Of a stretch of 64,000 bases of DNA, positions 52,046 to 61,295 are shown in pieces. The notes below the pieces were generated by a model. The model had not been told where the DNA came from. It made no database searches and was given only the letters and a program-made list of their open reading frames with translations. The stretch's first letter is position 1; every line of letters starts with the position of its first letter. A program made the position numbers and the translations under genes. Source of the DNA: Halobacteriovorax sp. HLS. GTDB taxonomy: Bacteria; Bdellovibrionota; Bacteriovoracia; Bacteriovoracales; Bacteriovoracaceae. The stretch is from assembly GCF_004006665.1 (NCBI RefSeq), contig NZ_QOCL01000001.1, forward strand, positions 529,225-593,224. Reading direction: 5' to 3'.

Positions 52046-53050
52046 CTATTTCCTCGGACCACAATCATTAACATCTTCAATATCTTGCATTCCATCACCG
52101 TAATTAACAACCATTGAAGGGCCATTTTTAGCTAAGTTTTCAATCATCCAATAATTATCCTTATCTATTGAAGGACACCCCCAACTAGATTTATATGGAG
52201 AGACATGCATATACTTACTATCGGGACCACTTCCATTATTAGTTTTCTGCAAGCCAAATAATTGAAGACCGTGTGCCTTAGATTCACCATAAGTCTTCTT
52301 CATATAAGAGCGAACAGCATTATATTTTGGAATTGATTTCTTGCCACCTGGAACAAAATTGAAAACATTTGTACCTGTCATAAATACACCTTTAACAGTT
52401 GAGTGCTTTCCTGAAATATTAGCGTAATTACTTTTAAAAGTACCACTTCCCAAGTTGAAGTAACTTGTCTTGACCTCTCCTTTACAGATATCTATATAAT
52501 ACATTTTTCTTCTAAAAGGATATTGAGATTTTGGAAATTTCTCAGCTTCTTCTTTAGTGTTATTAATAACTATTTGACACTTATTTGGAATTCCATTTTT
52601 CATTGAGTCGGTGAACTCTTTCTTAGGTCCTTCACCTTTTTTGTCAGTATAAATATAGCATTTATTATTTCTAAATTTATCGAAGTTATTTTTGAATGCT
52701 TTTAATGTGTAGTTTAAAGCATCATGAGGAATTCCAGCCTCATATAATTTATTGCAGTTTGATACCCAACTCTTTCCCATCTCTGGGTAATTGCAGAGAT
52801 CATTTTTCTTACTCGGCTCAGGTGCTGGAGGAGCAACAACGATTGCCTTGGGAATACAGTCAGATTGTGGAGCGCTTAGAGTTTCATTAATATGTTCGCT
52901 CACTTCATGCGCAGAAGGTATTGTTGTAAAGTCTTTAGTAAACTTTTGAATATCTTCTGTATCACCACTAAGGTTAGAAGAAATATAGTCATTACTCTTG
53001 CAAGAAGTAATGAAAATTACAGTGATTACTAACAATGCTTTAAAACTCAT
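52046..53050 (-). CDS. murein L,D-transpeptidase-like lipoprotein
   Basis: A 334-residue lipoprotein (VITVIFITSC lipobox). The catalytic region resembles the YkuD_2 murein L,D-transpeptidase fold: YYIDICKGEV, GKHSTVKGVFMTG, HGLQLFGLQKTNNG, and MHVSPYKSSWGCPSID with the active-site His and Cys in the right order. Such enzymes cross-link or edit peptidoglycan in the periplasm. A gene for a small secreted protein follows two bases later. For a predator, prey or own wall remodelling is a plausible context (inference). Confidence 0.85.
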   Translation of the reverse strand: MSFKALLVITVIFITSCKSNDYISSNLSGDTEDIQKFTKDFTTIPSAHEVSEHINETLSAPQSDCIPKAIVVAPPAPEPSKKNDLCNYPEMGKSWVSNCNKLYEAGIPHDALNYTLKAFKNNFDKFRNNKCYIYTDKKGEGPKKEFTDSMKNGIPNKCQIVINNTKEEAEKFPKSQYPFRRKMYYIDICKGEVKTSYFNLGSGTFKSNYANISGKHSTVKGVFMTGTNVFNFVPGGKKSIPKYNAVRSYMKKTYGESKAHGLQLFGLQKTNNGSGPDSKYMHVSPYKSSWGCPSIDKDNYWMIENLAKNGPSMVVNYGDGMQDIEDVNDCGPRK

Positions 53051-53256
53051 AAAAACTTGACCCTCTCTCTATTGTCTTTTCGGAGTTAAACCATATTACT
53101 TGAATACACAGGTTTCTCTAAAATGTAGTACAAGTTACTAATTATACGTAGCAAGTGTGCCATGTAATTATGGTAAATTCTTTAAATTTAAAGCTTTCCC
53201 CTTGCCAAGAAAGCTTTGAAAACGTAAAAAAGGACCTTAAAAATACAGGAATACTA

Positions 53257-53742
53257 ATGCATTGCCCTATTTGCCAAACTACAGATACTAAAGTTGTCGA
53301 CTCACGCTTGATGCCAGAGGGCCTAAGTGTGAGACGTAGAAGAAAGTGCGAAAGCTGTGACAATAGATTCACTACATACGAAAAAATTCAAATTCAAATG
53401 CCAGCGGTTGTAAAACATGACGGACGTCGAGAGTCTTATGACCGAGAAAAGATTCTTAGAGGGCTAAAGAAGGCCTGTCAAAAAAGGCCTGTCTCAACTG
53501 AAGACTTAGATAAATTAATGGAAAGAGTAGAACGCTTTATGCTCGAGCATTATCCTAAGGAAATAAACTCCAATATCATTGGTGAAAAAACAATGGAAGA
53601 ACTACTGCATCTAGATCCAGTGGCCTACACTCGTTTTGCTTCATTTTACTGGGATTATAAAGACATTGAAGGATTTGTATCTTCATTACTAAAAAACCTT
53701 ACTGCTTCAAAAGGAAATCAGCGTGAGCAACTTCAGCAATAA
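53257..53742 (+). CDS. nrdR: transcriptional repressor NrdR
   Basis: A 161-residue repressor of ribonucleotide reductase genes. I place the start at the ATG at 53257 (AGGA nearby), giving HCPICQTTDTKVVDSRLMPEG, the family zinc-ribbon N-terminus; the frame upstream to 53155 looks non-coding. The second zinc pair is KCESCDNRFTTYE. The ATP-cone follows (VVKHDGRRESYDREKILRGLKKAC). It overlaps nusB by 20 bases. Confidence 0.95.
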   Translation: MHCPICQTTDTKVVDSRLMPEGLSVRRRRKCESCDNRFTTYEKIQIQMPAVVKHDGRRESYDREKILRGLKKACQKRPVSTEDLDKLMERVERFMLEHYPKEINSNIIGEKTMEELLHLDPVAYTRFASFYWDYKDIEGFVSSLLKNLTASKGNQREQLQQ

Positions 53743-54193
53743 AACAAATGCCAGAGAGTTTACTTTTAAATTTATCTATAACATTTTAAACTCTGCTCCA
53801 GACCTTATTAACCTAGTAAGCACTAAGAGCCCAAAAGAAGACTACGAGCAGCTTTTTGAAGAGTTCTTATCTTCATATACAGAGCCTGATAGTGAACATC
53901 CAAATAACCAAGTTACAAATAATGCAAAGAGTTTTGCATTAATTCTTATAGAAGGAATACTATCTAATAAAGATGCTCTAGAGGACAAGATTTCCCCACT
54001 ATTGCATAAGAGAAAGATTCATCAATTAGAAAAAATTGATTACACAATTTTAATGCTTGGATCATTTGAAATTTTAAATATCAAAGATACTCCAAAAAAT
54101 GTTGTGATCGATGAAATGGTTAATCTTGCAAAGAAGTTTGGAACTGCCGACTCTTACTCGTTTATTAATGGAACTCTAGACTCATTGAAGTAA
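53723..54193 (+). CDS. nusB: transcription antitermination protein NusB
   Basis: A 156-residue all-helical protein from a GTG start inside the end of nrdR. TNAREFTFKFIYNIL and the C-terminal block IDYTILMLGSFEILNI, PKNVVIDEMVNLAKKFGTADSYSFINGTLD are characteristic. It works with NusE in rRNA antitermination. The nrdR-nusB pairing is common. Confidence 0.93.
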   Translation: MSNFSNKTNAREFTFKFIYNILNSAPDLINLVSTKSPKEDYEQLFEEFLSSYTEPDSEHPNNQVTNNAKSFALILIEGILSNKDALEDKISPLLHKRKIHQLEKIDYTILMLGSFEILNIKDTPKNVVIDEMVNLAKKFGTADSYSFINGTLDSLK

Positions 54194-54194
54194 T

Positions 54195-54578
54195 ATGAAT
54201 AAGAAACTCTTAATGACCTTAGATAATTCATTCTGTGCCGTACTATGGTTTATAGATGAAAAAACTAATAACCAAAGTCATTTTTTCAAAGAGTTTGATT
54301 ATTTAACTAATGGACTTTTGTCAAAAAGTAATAAACTCGAAGGGTTATACCAAACTATTAATTTCGACAAGACTATTTCTATCGCACTAGTTAGCAAGTC
54401 TGACCAGGAGCAATTCACGATTGCAGCGAAGTCTTCTATGGCCTTGATAAAGAAAACTGATGATACTAAAAAAGTACTAATCATTCATAATACAGACGAA
54501 AAGAATCTAGAACAAAAATTTAGCAAGGCCTACTCAGGGTTTAGTTTTACTGTATTTGAACATGAAAAAGAGCTCTAA
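54195..54578 (+). CDS. hypothetical protein
   Basis: A 127-residue protein without a domain I recognise, probably mixed alpha/beta. It begins one base after nusB and its stop abuts the next start, so it is translated with both. No signal peptide. Function unknown; context with nusB suggests a housekeeping or operon-associated role only by proximity. Confidence 0.58.
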   Translation: MNKKLLMTLDNSFCAVLWFIDEKTNNQSHFFKEFDYLTNGLLSKSNKLEGLYQTINFDKTISIALVSKSDQEQFTIAAKSSMALIKKTDDTKKVLIIHNTDEKNLEQKFSKAYSGFSFTVFEHEKEL

Positions 54579-55169
54579 ATGACTTTTGTAAAAATTATTT
54601 TTTTATTACTACTTACCTTCACCTCTTTTGCAGATTGCGAAAAAGAATATAAGAAAGTAAAGCTAATAACTCTATCTGAGCCTGTATCTGCACCTCTGAG
54701 AGCTGGTCTTTACTTTTCTTCGGGTGCAATTTCTACGAGTGGTGCTTCTTTATTAGGAATTTTATCTCTCAATGCAGAACTAACGACAGGTGGCGTTCTT
54801 TATGGAGCCGCCTTCACTTATGAAGGGACCTACTTCATTGAAGCGACACTATCTAACTTCAAAAAGTATAAAGGAAGAGCAAATGCACTCAAATTGATTA
54901 TTGACTCTAAACTTGGTTTTGGAGAAACACTTCTAGAGTTTGTCGACGATGTTAATGAACAGCTAGAAGATACAATTGTGCTTTCAAAAGAAGAAATCAT
55001 CCAAGAGGTACTTGATGGTAATCAAGAGCAGCTTTTTTGCACTTCTAAAGAAACGCTATTCACGATTAACAATATAAAGAATCATATTGTTCGCCAATAT
55101 ATTCCTATAAATGGTAACGATATTGATTTTAATGACGACTACGACGATACAATTGACATTATATATTAA
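54579..55169 (+). CDS. exported hypothetical protein
   Basis: A 196-residue protein with signal peptide (KIIFLLLLTFTSFA). It has a glycine/serine-rich hydrophobic stretch (GLYFSSGAISTSGASLLGILSL) near residue 45, which might span a membrane or be a loop, and an acidic C-terminus. No family recognised. It is the last gene of the nrdR-nusB group, just before a strong terminator. Confidence 0.6.
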   Translation: MTFVKIIFLLLLTFTSFADCEKEYKKVKLITLSEPVSAPLRAGLYFSSGAISTSGASLLGILSLNAELTTGGVLYGAAFTYEGTYFIEATLSNFKKYKGRANALKLIIDSKLGFGETLLEFVDDVNEQLEDTIVLSKEEIIQEVLDGNQEQLFCTSKETLFTINNIKNHIVRQYIPINGNDIDFNDDYDDTIDIIY

Positions 55170-55170
55170 A

Positions 55171-55197
55171 AAAAAACCGGCCTAAGCCGGTTTTTTT
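55171..55197. terminator. bidirectional terminator
   Basis: CCGGC (55177-55181) pairs with GCCGG (55186-55190), extended by flanking A/T pairs, with A-run before and T-run after. It lies between the convergent genes at 54579 and 55196. Confidence 0.88.
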
Positions 55198-55984
55198 ATT
55201 TAATAGCACAAAGGTAAGTTACCCAAGACTCACAATTTTCTTCTTTATCAGAAGGATAGAAGTTTCCATCTCCACCTCCATCGCCATCTTCACCTTCCCA
55301 GTAAGTAACGACTTTAGAGAAACCAGCATCAATCATAATATCTTGAAGCTCTTTAAGTCCCCACATTCTCCAATCATAAGTAAATACTCTTTCGTATTTA
55401 TGTCCATCTTGTTCAAAGTGAATATAGTAGAGAACTTCACTTGTAATAGGATTAAAAGATTCACAGTCCCAGAAGTAAGTATGAGAATCATGGTCAGACT
55501 CTTCAACTAGTTCCTGACAAGCATCTGTTCCACCAAAGAGATCGACAAAGAAAGCTCCCTCATCATTTAGACCTTCTCTAACTTTTTTGAAATACTCTAA
55601 AAGAGTCTTTCTTTCTTTGAATATAAAATAAGAGAAATTAAAGGCCACAACAATATCAGACTTAAAGTCTCTATTGTCTAACACATTGCCTTCAATATAT
55701 TTCATTCTCTCTTTTTGAGCATCATTTAGCTTAGAGTAATGATTATCAATACCATAACTGATTGGCTCAGAGTCTAAATCAACACCCCATGCAATATGAT
55801 TATCTGATTGCTTAACCCAATCACAGGCCATCGCTGCCGTACCACCAAAATCTTCTCTCAAAGACATCGGTAATTTCCCAAAGATGCGTCTATACTCTTT
55901 ATTAATGAAGTCTATATCGCATTCATGGTTTTGTACTGAAGCTTCATAAAGCTTATATTTATTCTCTAACGATAGCTTTGCCAT
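55196..55984 (-). CDS. class I SAM-dependent methyltransferase
   Basis: A 262-residue methyltransferase. LREDFGGTAAMACDWVKQ is the SAM-binding motif, AWGVDLDSEPISYG the acidic residue strand, and DIVVAFNFSYFIFKER the motif for active-site contact; GAFFVDLFGGTDA follows. The substrate is unknown. The gene is isolated behind a terminator. Confidence 0.82.
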   Translation of the reverse strand: MAKLSLENKYKLYEASVQNHECDIDFINKEYRRIFGKLPMSLREDFGGTAAMACDWVKQSDNHIAWGVDLDSEPISYGIDNHYSKLNDAQKERMKYIEGNVLDNRDFKSDIVVAFNFSYFIFKERKTLLEYFKKVREGLNDEGAFFVDLFGGTDACQELVEESDHDSHTYFWDCESFNPITSEVLYYIHFEQDGHKYERVFTYDWRMWGLKELQDIMIDAGFSKVVTYWEGEDGDGGGDGNFYPSDKEENCESWVTYLCAIK

Positions 55985-56062
55985 CTAAACTCCTCTAAAT
56001 TTTTCTTTGCAGAAAATGTACCATAGAAATAGAGAGAATTTGAAGATTAAAGAAAAGTTTTT

Positions 56063-56443
56063 TTAGTATTCTTCGTAAGATTTAACTTCTTTAATGCCAG
56101 ATCCAAATTGATTATTTATTCTATTTTTTACTGCAAAGCGACGATCATTAGTTACATAAACAGCTCTGGCCAATTCAATAAACTTCTCTCCAAAGTCCTT
56201 CGCTCTCTCCTGCTCTCTTATATCATCCTCAATTTTCCATAATTCACTATTAACACTCACTAATTCCTCAAGAAAGCTATCAATGCCATCTAAAGATAAT
56301 TTATCTAAAGTACTCATAAGCTCATCATACTCATTCTTAGCAAGAGATACTTTTTGAGCATCTTTAATATTAAGCATTTTTATTCTTAATATCGAGATTT
56401 TATCAACTAACTCACCTAGTGAAACTGAACATTTTATAATCAT
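56063..56443 (-). CDS. DUF6165-like protein
   Basis: A 126-residue protein. SLGELVDKISILRIKMLNI near the start and AVYVTNDRRFAVKNRINNQFGSGIKEVKSYEEY at the end resemble DUF6165 proteins, which often occur near surface-polysaccharide genes. Function unknown. It overlaps the GreB-like gene by four bases in one unit with the phosphatase gene. Confidence 0.72.
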   Translation of the reverse strand: MIIKCSVSLGELVDKISILRIKMLNIKDAQKVSLAKNEYDELMSTLDKLSLDGIDSFLEELVSVNSELWKIEDDIREQERAKDFGEKFIELARAVYVTNDRRFAVKNRINNQFGSGIKEVKSYEEY

Positions 56444-56931
56444 TTTATTTCCTTATATTCTATTTTGATAATTTCAACTTCATATTCCCCTTTTGGGGCC
56501 TTAACAGTTACAAAGTCTCCTACACTCTTTCCAAGTAAAACTTTTCCAAGAGGAGATCTCCAACTGATTTTTCCACGGCTTGGATCAACTTCATCTATGC
56601 CAACAATTGAAAACTCTTTTCTTTGATCATCTTCATCTAATACTTCTACTGTTGCAGAAAACTGAACTTGATCAGAATTCATCTCTAGAGGATCGATCAC
56701 TTTTGAGTTATGCAACCTTTTCCTAAGAAACCTAAGTCTACTATCAATCTCTCTAAGCCTCTTCTTACCATATATATAATCTGCATTTTCTGAGCGATCA
56801 CCGTTTCCAGCTGCCCATGCTATTACTTTAGTTGTTTGCGGTCTTTCAACTTTAAGCAAGTGATTCATTTCATCACTGAGTCTTTTAAATGAACCTGGAG
56901 TCATATAGTTGATAAATTCTTTATCCATCAC
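56440..56931 (-). CDS. greB: transcription elongation factor, GreA/GreB family
   Basis: A 163-residue protein. The N-terminal helical hairpin has YMTPGSFKRLSDEMNHLL and RSENADYIYGKKRLREIDSRLRFLRKRL, with the Asp/Glu tip residues that reach the polymerase active site. The C-terminal domain has FSIVGIDEVDPSRGKISWRSPLGKVLLGKSVGD. The YIYGKKRLREID feature is GreB-like rather than GreA-like. It rescues backtracked RNA polymerase. It overlaps the phosphatase gene by 11 bases. Confidence 0.92.
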   Translation of the reverse strand: MMDKEFINYMTPGSFKRLSDEMNHLLKVERPQTTKVIAWAAGNGDRSENADYIYGKKRLREIDSRLRFLRKRLHNSKVIDPLEMNSDQVQFSATVEVLDEDDQRKEFSIVGIDEVDPSRGKISWRSPLGKVLLGKSVGDFVTVKAPKGEYEVEIIKIEYKEIK

Positions 56932-57388
56932 TTAATCTCTTTAAAAATACACTTAGTGCATCCTCAAGAATATCTATAACGTGATTAAAACCTTCATCTC
57001 CACCATAATATGGATCAGGAACACCACTAATTTTGAAATTAGAGCAATAGTCGGTGATCAAGACAACTTTTTGTGAAAATTCATTAGTTAAATCTAAACT
57101 CAAGATATTAGAGAGATTTGATTCATCCATAACAACAATATAATCATATCTATAAAAGTCGTCTTTTATAAATTTTCTAGATCTTGAACTAAGATCATAT
57201 CCCCTTATTTGTGCAGCTTTACACATTCTTTTGTCAGGAAGCTCTCCTGTATGTACACCACTGGTTCCTGCTGAATCTACTTCAAATTTATCAAGTAGAT
57301 TTAACTTACTAAGCTTACTTAGAAATATTCCTTCAGCGGCTGGGGATCTACAAATATTTCCTAGACAGACAAAAAGAACTCTAGTCAT
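56921..57388 (-). CDS. low-molecular-weight protein tyrosine phosphatase
   Basis: A 155-residue phosphatase with the P-loop VLFVCLGNICRSPAAEG (CX5R) and the late acid loop GVPDPYYGGDEGF. MDESN is typical. It may counter tyrosine kinases in envelope or polysaccharide synthesis, as in other bacteria. It heads a unit with the GreB-like and DUF6165 genes. Confidence 0.92.
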   Translation of the reverse strand: MTRVLFVCLGNICRSPAAEGIFLSKLSKLNLLDKFEVDSAGTSGVHTGELPDKRMCKAAQIRGYDLSSRSRKFIKDDFYRYDYIVVMDESNLSNILSLDLTNEFSQKVVLITDYCSNFKISGVPDPYYGGDEGFNHVIDILEDALSVFLKRLSDG

Positions 57389-57419
57389 TTTTTTTCCTTC
57401 GACTTATTTATAAATAGTT

Positions 57420-57425
57420 TATAAT
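57420..57425 (+). promoter_or_regulatory. possible -10 box of def promoter
   Basis: A perfect TATAAT lies 41 bases before the def start. The matching -35 region (TTCGAC at 57398-57403) is poor, so this is a weak prediction. Confidence 0.35.
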
Positions 57426-57465
57426 TTATTAGTATTTAATACTATCAGAAACTGGAAAGGATATT

Positions 57466-58005
57466 ATGTCGATAAGAGAAGTTACAAAAATGGGAAATCC
57501 GATACTTAGAATGCCTGCGACACAACTTTCTAATCAAGAAATACTATCTAAAGAAACTATATCACTTTTAAAAGACATGTATGACACTATGGTGGACTGT
57601 GGTGGTATTGGCATAGCCGCCCCGCAAGTTGGAGTCTCCAAGCAAGTTGCTATTATAAAAATCCCTAAAGATTCTAGCAGATACCCACAAACAACTGAAA
57701 GTAGCCTATTTACTATTTTCAATCCAAAAATAGAGGTTCTTGATGAGACGAAACAAGGATTTTGGGAAGGATGTCTTTCTGTTCCAGGGCTTAGAGGCTA
57801 TGTAGAAAGGCCATCTAAAATAAAAGTCATCTTTCAAGATGAACAAGCAAATGAAAAAGAGATTGTCTTGGAAGGATTTTTGGCCACAGTTTTCCAGCAT
57901 GAATTAGATCACTTATTCGGTCTGCTATATGTAGATAGAATTAAGGATATGAGTAAGCTAACTTTTGAGTCGGAATTTGAGCAATTTTGGGCAACTACAG
58001 ATTAA
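57466..58005 (+). CDS. def: peptide deformylase
   Basis: A 179-residue metalloenzyme removing the N-formyl group from new proteins. All three motifs are present: GGIGIAAPQVGV, EGCLSVPGL (metal-binding Cys) and VFQHELDHLFG (HExxH). The ATG follows AAAGGATATT. It is monocistronic so far as visible. Confidence 0.95.
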   Translation: MSIREVTKMGNPILRMPATQLSNQEILSKETISLLKDMYDTMVDCGGIGIAAPQVGVSKQVAIIKIPKDSSRYPQTTESSLFTIFNPKIEVLDETKQGFWEGCLSVPGLRGYVERPSKIKVIFQDEQANEKEIVLEGFLATVFQHELDHLFGLLYVDRIKDMSKLTFESEFEQFWATTD

Positions 58006-58045
58006 AAAGTAAGGTTAAAGCACTAAAATAACAGTAAAATACAAC

Positions 58046-58073
58046 TAAATTAATTTCCCTCTCTAGCCGATAA
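58046..58073 (+). promoter_or_regulatory. sigma-28 (FliA)-like promoter
   Basis: TAAA at 58046-58049 and a perfect GCCGATAA at 58066-58073 are separated by 16 bases (consensus 15). The GTG start of the next gene is 28 bases downstream. In predatory relatives FliA-type promoters drive motility and attack-phase genes; activity here is inferred. Confidence 0.58.
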
Positions 58074-58100
58074 GTTCTTTATCCTTAGGAGCTATCGAGA

Positions 58101-59330
58101 GTGAAGAAGCAAGACATTTTACCATCAATTCTATCTTGGCTACCCTTTGGCCTTTTTCTTATAGTCTTAAGTTACTATGGTGTAAGTCACTATTTGATAG
58201 ATCATGACAACTACTGGGAAAGCCGTAGCTTCTCAGTTCAATCGAAAAGAGAAATAGCTAGCTACAAAGACAAGCTAGAATTCGATGCTTTTAGACAATA
58301 TTTTAATACAAACTCATTTAATAAATTTCTAAATTTTAAAATGACATTAGACTTCTGGTCCAGCTACAGTAATTCAAAAGAAAAAAATATTATCAGGGAA
58401 GCTCTACAAAGCTCATTTTTCGAAACATTTGAACCAACAAATCCTAAATCAATCTCTCTAAGCACTTCTAAACTTGAACTATTAGAGAGTTCAATTAATA
58501 AATTCGTAAACACACTTGCAGAAAAGAAAATTTCCAATGGTGAGTTCCAAGTAAATCTAAACTTCACACCAAACTTTGAACAGAATCTTAATTATAATAA
58601 AGAATTATCAACAAATCAGTTGGTAAATATTGAGAAAAAAGATTTGGCCCAAACGTTGAGTTCTAAAGAAGAACAACAAATTGAAAAAGTTTTAACAACT
58701 CCAATTCCATCTCTTTCACAGCGCTATCAGTACTCGGGTGGAACAATAACGATATTTATAAAAGCGAATGATCTAAATAAAAATCTTTATAATGGTTATA
58801 TTAGATTTAGAAGATATTTTCGCGCCAATGACTTAAGTAGTACAGACTTAAATATTGAAACAAAGAACTTCAATTTGACATACTTTCAACTTGAGAAGGC
58901 GAGCTCTAAATACAGTAACTTTCTTACTGTAGACCTATATAAGAACTTCAACACTTCAACACAGATTCCTCAAAAGAACCATTTAGATATTCACTTTGGA
59001 AAACTCCTTTCTAGTAAAATTGAACAAAAAGATTTACCAAACTCTATTACGACGGGTGATTTTTATATTAATGGGACCTTTCCGATCAAGGGAGTGAAGT
59101 CTGAGGTAAAAGTTAAACTCGACAAACTAACATATTCTTTTCAAAAAAATAGTTTCACAGATGATTCAAAGCTTATGGTTACACTAAGAACAGATAAGCA
59201 AGGCCCTCATGATCTAGAGAAGTTTATGATAAAGAAAATCATTAAAGAAAATCTCGCAGAAAAAATAGTTAAGCATTTAGAACTTGAAAACTTTCACCAG
59301 TCTTTTAATACCACTGGAGAAAAAGAATGA
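58101..59330 (+). CDS. membrane-anchored hypothetical protein
   Basis: A 409-residue protein from a GTG start behind AGGAG. One N-terminal membrane helix (LPFGLFLIVLSYYGVSHYLI, residues about 13-32) suggests an inner-membrane anchor with the rest in the periplasm. The bulk is repeated beta-strand segments, Asn/Ser/Lys-rich, with no enzyme motif seen. It overlaps the phospholipase-D-like gene by four bases, so the pair is co-translated, and both follow a sigma-28-like promoter. Confidence 0.7.
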   Translation: MKKQDILPSILSWLPFGLFLIVLSYYGVSHYLIDHDNYWESRSFSVQSKREIASYKDKLEFDAFRQYFNTNSFNKFLNFKMTLDFWSSYSNSKEKNIIREALQSSFFETFEPTNPKSISLSTSKLELLESSINKFVNTLAEKKISNGEFQVNLNFTPNFEQNLNYNKELSTNQLVNIEKKDLAQTLSSKEEQQIEKVLTTPIPSLSQRYQYSGGTITIFIKANDLNKNLYNGYIRFRRYFRANDLSSTDLNIETKNFNLTYFQLEKASSKYSNFLTVDLYKNFNTSTQIPQKNHLDIHFGKLLSSKIEQKDLPNSITTGDFYINGTFPIKGVKSEVKVKLDKLTYSFQKNSFTDDSKLMVTLRTDKQGPHDLEKFMIKKIIKENLAEKIVKHLELENFHQSFNTTGEKE

Positions 59331-61294
59331 TTCTTAAGTTCTTCATTGTATTTCTATTCTTAACAAAAGGTTCATTTGCAGGAAATTTTAATATTACTGA
59401 GGCAATTAGACTTAAATCCATATACTCTAACTACTATGAATCTGTATTTGGAAACCCAAATATTGCGAGAACAGAACTATTCAAGGAAGAACTAGAATCC
59501 CTGTCAGAAAATGATAAGGTATATGCAGACTCCATGATAAAGAACCTCTCTAACCATGTACCTAATGACTTTCTTAAGGCCATGGTATATTGGAAAGTGA
59601 TATCCAAAGATAGTGAAAGATTTAGAGATGTTCTCATTTTTACAATGATGTATAAATCCTTTATATTAAGAGATGTTCTCTACTCTCCCACAGGCTCAAA
59701 AAATTCAAAAGAATATGCAAGAAAGAAATTGAAAGAACTCTACCATCGAAAAGATTTCTCACAAGAGAGTTTCTATTCAACACTCGAGAGAGATTTCCAT
59801 GAAAAGGCAACAATAATTTCTTCTTTTAAAAATGTTGATGTTCTTATCAAGGCCATAAAAGAAACTAATGCCATCACTTTTTCAATTGAAAATAAGTTCA
59901 TTCCTCAATACTCTCTTAGTTTTCAAGGTTATATTCCAGGTAATGAGTTGAAGTTATTTAATAACGATAGGACTAATGTCGGGCTATTAAAATGGTACGC
60001 TGAAAATACTATACAACCAAATATAAAAAATAATTCAAAAATTGACATAAGTAATCACATGTCTTTTATTAAAAACCCACAATTAATAAAAATTATAGAA
60101 ATGATTGATGAGGCACAAGAGTCTATTCTAATAAGTGCTACTTACTTAGGAGGATCATTAGGAACAAGCCTTTCGAACTACCTTATTGAAAAAGTTAAAG
60201 AGCAAAAAATAAAGAACAAAGACTTCAAGATAATTATCTTTCATAATGCTAACATTCCTCTATCTTTGTCTGATGAAGTTAATATTACACTTCTTTCATT
60301 AAGTACCAAAGTACTAAGAGATGAAAATTTATCGAATAGTTTCTTTATTATTAAATCAAATGATTCTCTTATAAAAAATGAAGATAAAGTAAATCATGCA
60401 AAGGCCATTGTAATTGATGGAAACACAAATTACCCTCAGGCCTTGCTTGGCTCTAAGAACCTAGCGGATAGTAATGGAGGATACTCATTTGATAACTCTA
60501 TATGGATAAAGGGTCCTGCCGCAGCAGTTATTCAAAATTCCTTATATGAAGATATTGTTCTATACTCTAAAACGCCTACCCAAAAGAAAGTAATTGAGAA
60601 ATATTTTAAGATCACTAAAGAAGAATATCCAAGAGCAGGATTTCAGCCACTAAGAATTACAGAGTCCGACTTTAAAGGACACATCAAAAATACTCGAAAT
60701 ATTATTGTTGATATGATTATTCATGCTAAAGAAAATATATACATGGAGCAACTCTACTTACTTGATCCATATGTGATTAATGCAATAATTAAGAAGAAGA
60801 TAGAACGACCAGATATCGATATTAAAATCATCATTGATAACAGTGAAATATTCAATATGAATGGACTACCAAACTCTATATTCATCAAAGAGTTTGCCCT
60901 TAATGGAATCAACCTTCGCGCGAGAAAGAATCTTGTACTCAAGTCAAACACAACACCTAATACTAACAAGGCCTTTCTTCAATTTAATAATAGAAAAGTT
61001 ATTTCTGTAGATGGTGAAAAAATGGTCATAGGATCTGCAGACCTGAGCGCACAAGGTCTACAAGGAAATCAGAGGGAGATAGGCGTACAAATTTTTGATA
61101 AAACAGAAATAGCAAAATTTGAAAAGTCACTTCTTCTTGCCTGGGCCGATTCGACAAAAACAATTAATCTCGATATTGAAAACTTTGAAGCAAATATAAA
61201 TGGAAAAACTTTTTCAAAGACTTTCTCAAGTTTAATCAACTCAGTATCAAAAGCATTCTTAAAGCTTAAAAATAGTATCAATAGTAAGCTTTAA
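59327..61294 (+). CDS. exported phospholipase-D-like protein, one degenerate HKD motif
   Basis: A 655-residue protein with a signal peptide (LKFFIVFLFLTKGSFA). Two PLD-type halves are visible. The first motif is canonical: NHAKAIVIDGNTN, followed by LLGSKNLADS. The second reads NNRKVISVDGEKMVIGSADLS, where the HxK histidine is replaced by Asn. Canonical PLDs need both His residues, so activity may be altered or lost, or the enzyme may use an unusual dimer site. It is co-translated with the upstream membrane protein. A role against membrane lipids is inferred. Confidence 0.86.
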   Translation: MILKFFIVFLFLTKGSFAGNFNITEAIRLKSIYSNYYESVFGNPNIARTELFKEELESLSENDKVYADSMIKNLSNHVPNDFLKAMVYWKVISKDSERFRDVLIFTMMYKSFILRDVLYSPTGSKNSKEYARKKLKELYHRKDFSQESFYSTLERDFHEKATIISSFKNVDVLIKAIKETNAITFSIENKFIPQYSLSFQGYIPGNELKLFNNDRTNVGLLKWYAENTIQPNIKNNSKIDISNHMSFIKNPQLIKIIEMIDEAQESILISATYLGGSLGTSLSNYLIEKVKEQKIKNKDFKIIIFHNANIPLSLSDEVNITLLSLSTKVLRDENLSNSFFIIKSNDSLIKNEDKVNHAKAIVIDGNTNYPQALLGSKNLADSNGGYSFDNSIWIKGPAAAVIQNSLYEDIVLYSKTPTQKKVIEKYFKITKEEYPRAGFQPLRITESDFKGHIKNTRNIIVDMIIHAKENIYMEQLYLLDPYVINAIIKKKIERPDIDIKIIIDNSEIFNMNGLPNSIFIKEFALNGINLRARKNLVLKSNTTPNTNKAFLQFNNRKVISVDGEKMVIGSADLSAQGLQGNQREIGVQIFDKTEIAKFEKSLLLAWADSTKTINLDIENFEANINGKTFSKTFSSLINSVSKAFLKLKNSINSKL

Positions 61295-61295
61295 G

